A DNA stretch of 51,920 nt from NCBI GenBank assembly GCA_964371715.1, contig CAYJNO010000013.1:1-51920 (forward strand), given 5' to 3'. Of this stretch, positions 50,556 to 51,920 are shown in pieces. Numbering within the stretch: position 1 is the stretch's first letter; each line of letters begins with the position of its first letter. The DNA comes from CAYJNO01 sp964371715 (GTDB lineage Bacteria; Bacillota_I; Bacilli_A; Erysipelotrichales; Erysipelotrichaceae). The position numbers were made by a program, and so were the translations under genes. Under the pieces are notes generated by a model, which searched no databases, had not been told where the DNA came from, and worked only from the letters and a program-made list of their open reading frames with translations.

Positions 50556-50900
50556 TTACTTTCTTAATATTTTCTCCAATGCTTTACCTTTATAAAGTTC
50601 ATCAATTAATTTATCAAGATAGCGAATTTCTTTCATTGTAGAATCTTGTATCTCTTGTACTTTAACACCACATATAGACCCTGTAATTAATGTTCTATTA
50701 GGATTTAATAATGGTGCAAATGTAAAGAACCCTTCTAAACTTAAGCAATCATCAAAACCTTTTATTTGTTCCACAGAATAGCCCGTTAACCAATTGATTA
50801 TAGTATCTACTTCGTCAATAGTTCTATTTTTCCTCTTTGCTTTAGCAATGTATATTTGATATATTTCATTAAAACTAAATTTATAAATATCGTGTGCCAT
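50556..50900 (-). CDS. DUF2200 family protein
   Basis: A 114-residue protein matching DUF2200: a start of MAHDIYKFSFNEIYQIYIAKA, then INWLTGY near 40, FFTFAPLLNPNRTLITGSICGVKVQEI near 62-88, and a helical end IRYLDKLIDELYKGK. Family function unknown. AAGGA selects the ATG at 50900 over an upstream ATG. It has its own terminator and is probably monocistronic. Confidence 0.87.
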   Translation of the reverse strand: MAHDIYKFSFNEIYQIYIAKAKRKNRTIDEVDTIINWLTGYSVEQIKGFDDCLSLEGFFTFAPLLNPNRTLITGSICGVKVQEIQDSTMKEIRYLDKLIDELYKGKALEKILRK

Positions 50901-51001
50901 ATTTGTTCCTTTCATTATTATTATTTATAAAATTATAACATATCTAAATCACTAATTTTTTATTACATATCAGTGAATAAAATTACTGGTCTTGCTAATA
51001 A

Positions 51002-51032
51002 AAAGCTAGAAACAATACTTGTTTCTAGCTTT
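51002..51032 (-). terminator. Terminator of ettA
   Basis: A 13-bp perfect inverted repeat, AAAGCTAGAAACA / TGTTTCTAGCTTT, with loop ATACT and a T run on the minus strand. The 148 bp between ettA and the DUF2200 gene hold nothing else I recognise. Confidence 0.9.
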
Positions 51033-51048
51033 AATTATGTTACTAATT

Positions 51049-51920
51049 TTATGCTTTAGTTAGTTTTTTCTTCATTCTACGTGGTTTAGAAGCTTCTGGT
51101 CCTAAACGTTCGATTCTATTTTTTTGATATGATTCAAAGTTACCAACATGCCAGAACCATTTACCTGGTTCTTCATCAGTTCCTTCCCATGCAATAATAT
51201 GAGTAGCAATACGATCTAAGAAAAATCTATCATGGCTTATTACAACAGAACATCCAGGGAAGTTTAATAAAGCTTCCTCTAAACTTGATAAAGTTTGAAT
51301 ATCTAAGTCATTTGTAGGTTCATCTAATAAGATTAAATTACCACCTTTTTTAAGTGTTAAAGCAAGATTTAATCTATTTCTTTCACCACCTGATAATACA
51401 GATGATTTCTTTTGTTGATCTCCACCTTTAAAACCAAATCCTGATAGGTATGCTCTACTTGATACTTCTACATTACCAACTTTGATATAATCTTCTCCAT
51501 CAGAAATAATTTCCCATAGTGATTTTTCAGGATCTAGTCCTGCACGATTTTGATCTACATAAGAAATATCTACAGTTTCACCAATCTCTAGTGATCCACC
51601 ACTTAATTCCTCTAAACCTACAATTGTTTTAAATAATGTAGTTTTACCAACACCATTTGGTCCAATAACGCCTACAATACCACCTTGTGGTAATGAGAAT
51701 GTTAAACCATCAATTAAGACACGATCACCAAATGATTTTTGAATATTTTCAGCTTCAATAACTTTTGTACCAAGACGATTACCAACAGCAATTTTAATAT
51801 CTGAGAAATCCGCCTCTTTTAAGTTAGATGCCTCTTGTTCCATTTCATTAAATCTTTCAAGTCTTGCTTTACTTTTTGTTTGACGAGCTTTAGGTGAACT
51901 TCTAACCCACTCTAACTCTG
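51049..51920 (-). CDS. ettA: Energy-dependent translational throttle protein EttA (3' part)
   Basis: The C-terminal 289 residues or so of an ABC-F protein. The frame runs out of the window and its start is not seen. The visible part begins in the interdomain arm (LEWVRSSPKARQTKSKAR), typical of EttA's P-site tRNA interaction region. Then the second ATPase: GPNGVGKTT, LSGGERNR, ILLDEPTNDLD and VVISHDRFFLD. The C-terminal NFESYQKNRIERLGPEASKPRR matches the EttA end. EttA binds the ribosomal E site and gates early elongation according to ATP level. Confidence 0.94.
   Translation of the reverse strand, partial: ELEWVRSSPKARQTKSKARLERFNEMEQEASNLKEADFSDIKIAVGNRLGTKVIEAENIQKSFGDRVLIDGLTFSLPQGGIVGVIGPNGVGKTTLFKTIVGLEELSGGSLEIGETVDISYVDQNRAGLDPEKSLWEIISDGEDYIKVGNVEVSSRAYLSGFGFKGGDQQKKSSVLSGGERNRLNLALTLKKGGNLILLDEPTNDLDIQTLSSLEEALLNFPGCSVVISHDRFFLDRIATHIIAWEGTDEEPGKWFWHVGNFESYQKNRIERLGPEASKPRRMKKKLTKA

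Noticed and set aside
1..51920. Possible reassignment of TGA to tryptophan, as in Mollicutes
   Set aside because: TGA ends yhaO, rsmH, pgl and comGG in sensible places, tryptophans are encoded by TGG, and the tRNA-Trp anticodon is CCA.

Overview
The window reads as a chromosomal segment of an A+T-rich, low-G+C Gram-positive bacterium. It has a cell wall: mraZ-rsmH-ftsL-pbpB, a MurJ-type flippase and a glucosaminidase are present. The MEP isoprenoid genes ispG and ispH, a T-box leader and a PyrR-type leader also point to Bacillota. TGA is a stop here (ends of yhaO, rsmH, pgl and comGG) and the tRNA-Trp has anticodon CCA, so this is not a recoded mollicute. The base composition and compact, overlapping genes suggest the Bacilli branch nearest the Mollicutes (Erysipelotrichia, Haloplasma or Izemoplasma-like). 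That placement is inference. I see no insertion sequence, prophage, CRISPR array or rRNA, and no gene-free stretch longer than 300 bases.

Layout. 1-4.9 kb: degV, a YhaN/YhaO (SbcC/SbcD-like) pair, a membrane protein. 4.9-8.7 kb: a uridine-phosphorylase-type enzyme, tRNA-Trp, and the glutamate decarboxylase/antiporter acid-stress pair. 8.9-12.7 kb: a short dcw cluster controlled by a four-repeat MraZ operator. 12.9-13.6 kb: yceD-rpmF. 13.65-22 kb: two adjacent pilus-type loci on the minus strand, a complete comGA-GG competence operon followed by a second locus (lipoprotein, PilC, four odd pilin-like proteins, PilT). 22-28.2 kb: a metallo-hydrolase, rpmG, ispG, and a pgl-gnd-zwf-rpiB operon for the oxidative pentose phosphate route. 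28.4-31 kb: a nitroreductase, a stand-alone type IV pilin, and an amino acid/dicarboxylate-type symporter behind a PyrR attenuator. 31-40.2 kb: a DHFR-like protein, a large surface autolysin, a CshB-type helicase, ispH, murJ, a lipoprotein, and tyrS with its T-box. 40.5-51.9 kb: a Y-family polymerase pair, a MarR/two-ABC multidrug operon, a CydDC-like exporter pair with ybaN, a DUF2200 gene, and the 3' part of ettA.

How parts work together. The comG operon should build the DNA-uptake pseudopilus. The second locus resembles a conserved but functionally undefined clostridial pilus-like machine (PilT, PilC, DUF4860 and partners), and the separate pilin at 28.9 kb could serve either one. The pentose phosphate operon encodes every step from glucose-6-phosphate to pentose phosphate.

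The most interesting regulatory points are four. A DAACS-family transporter lacking the substrate-binding arginine sits behind a PyrR leader. The MraZ operator contains the start region of mraZ itself. The ispH promoter is placed so that its mRNA should be leaderless. Genes are packed tightly, with stop codons inside terminators, an ispG terminator inside rpiB, and comGB starting 125 nt inside comGA.
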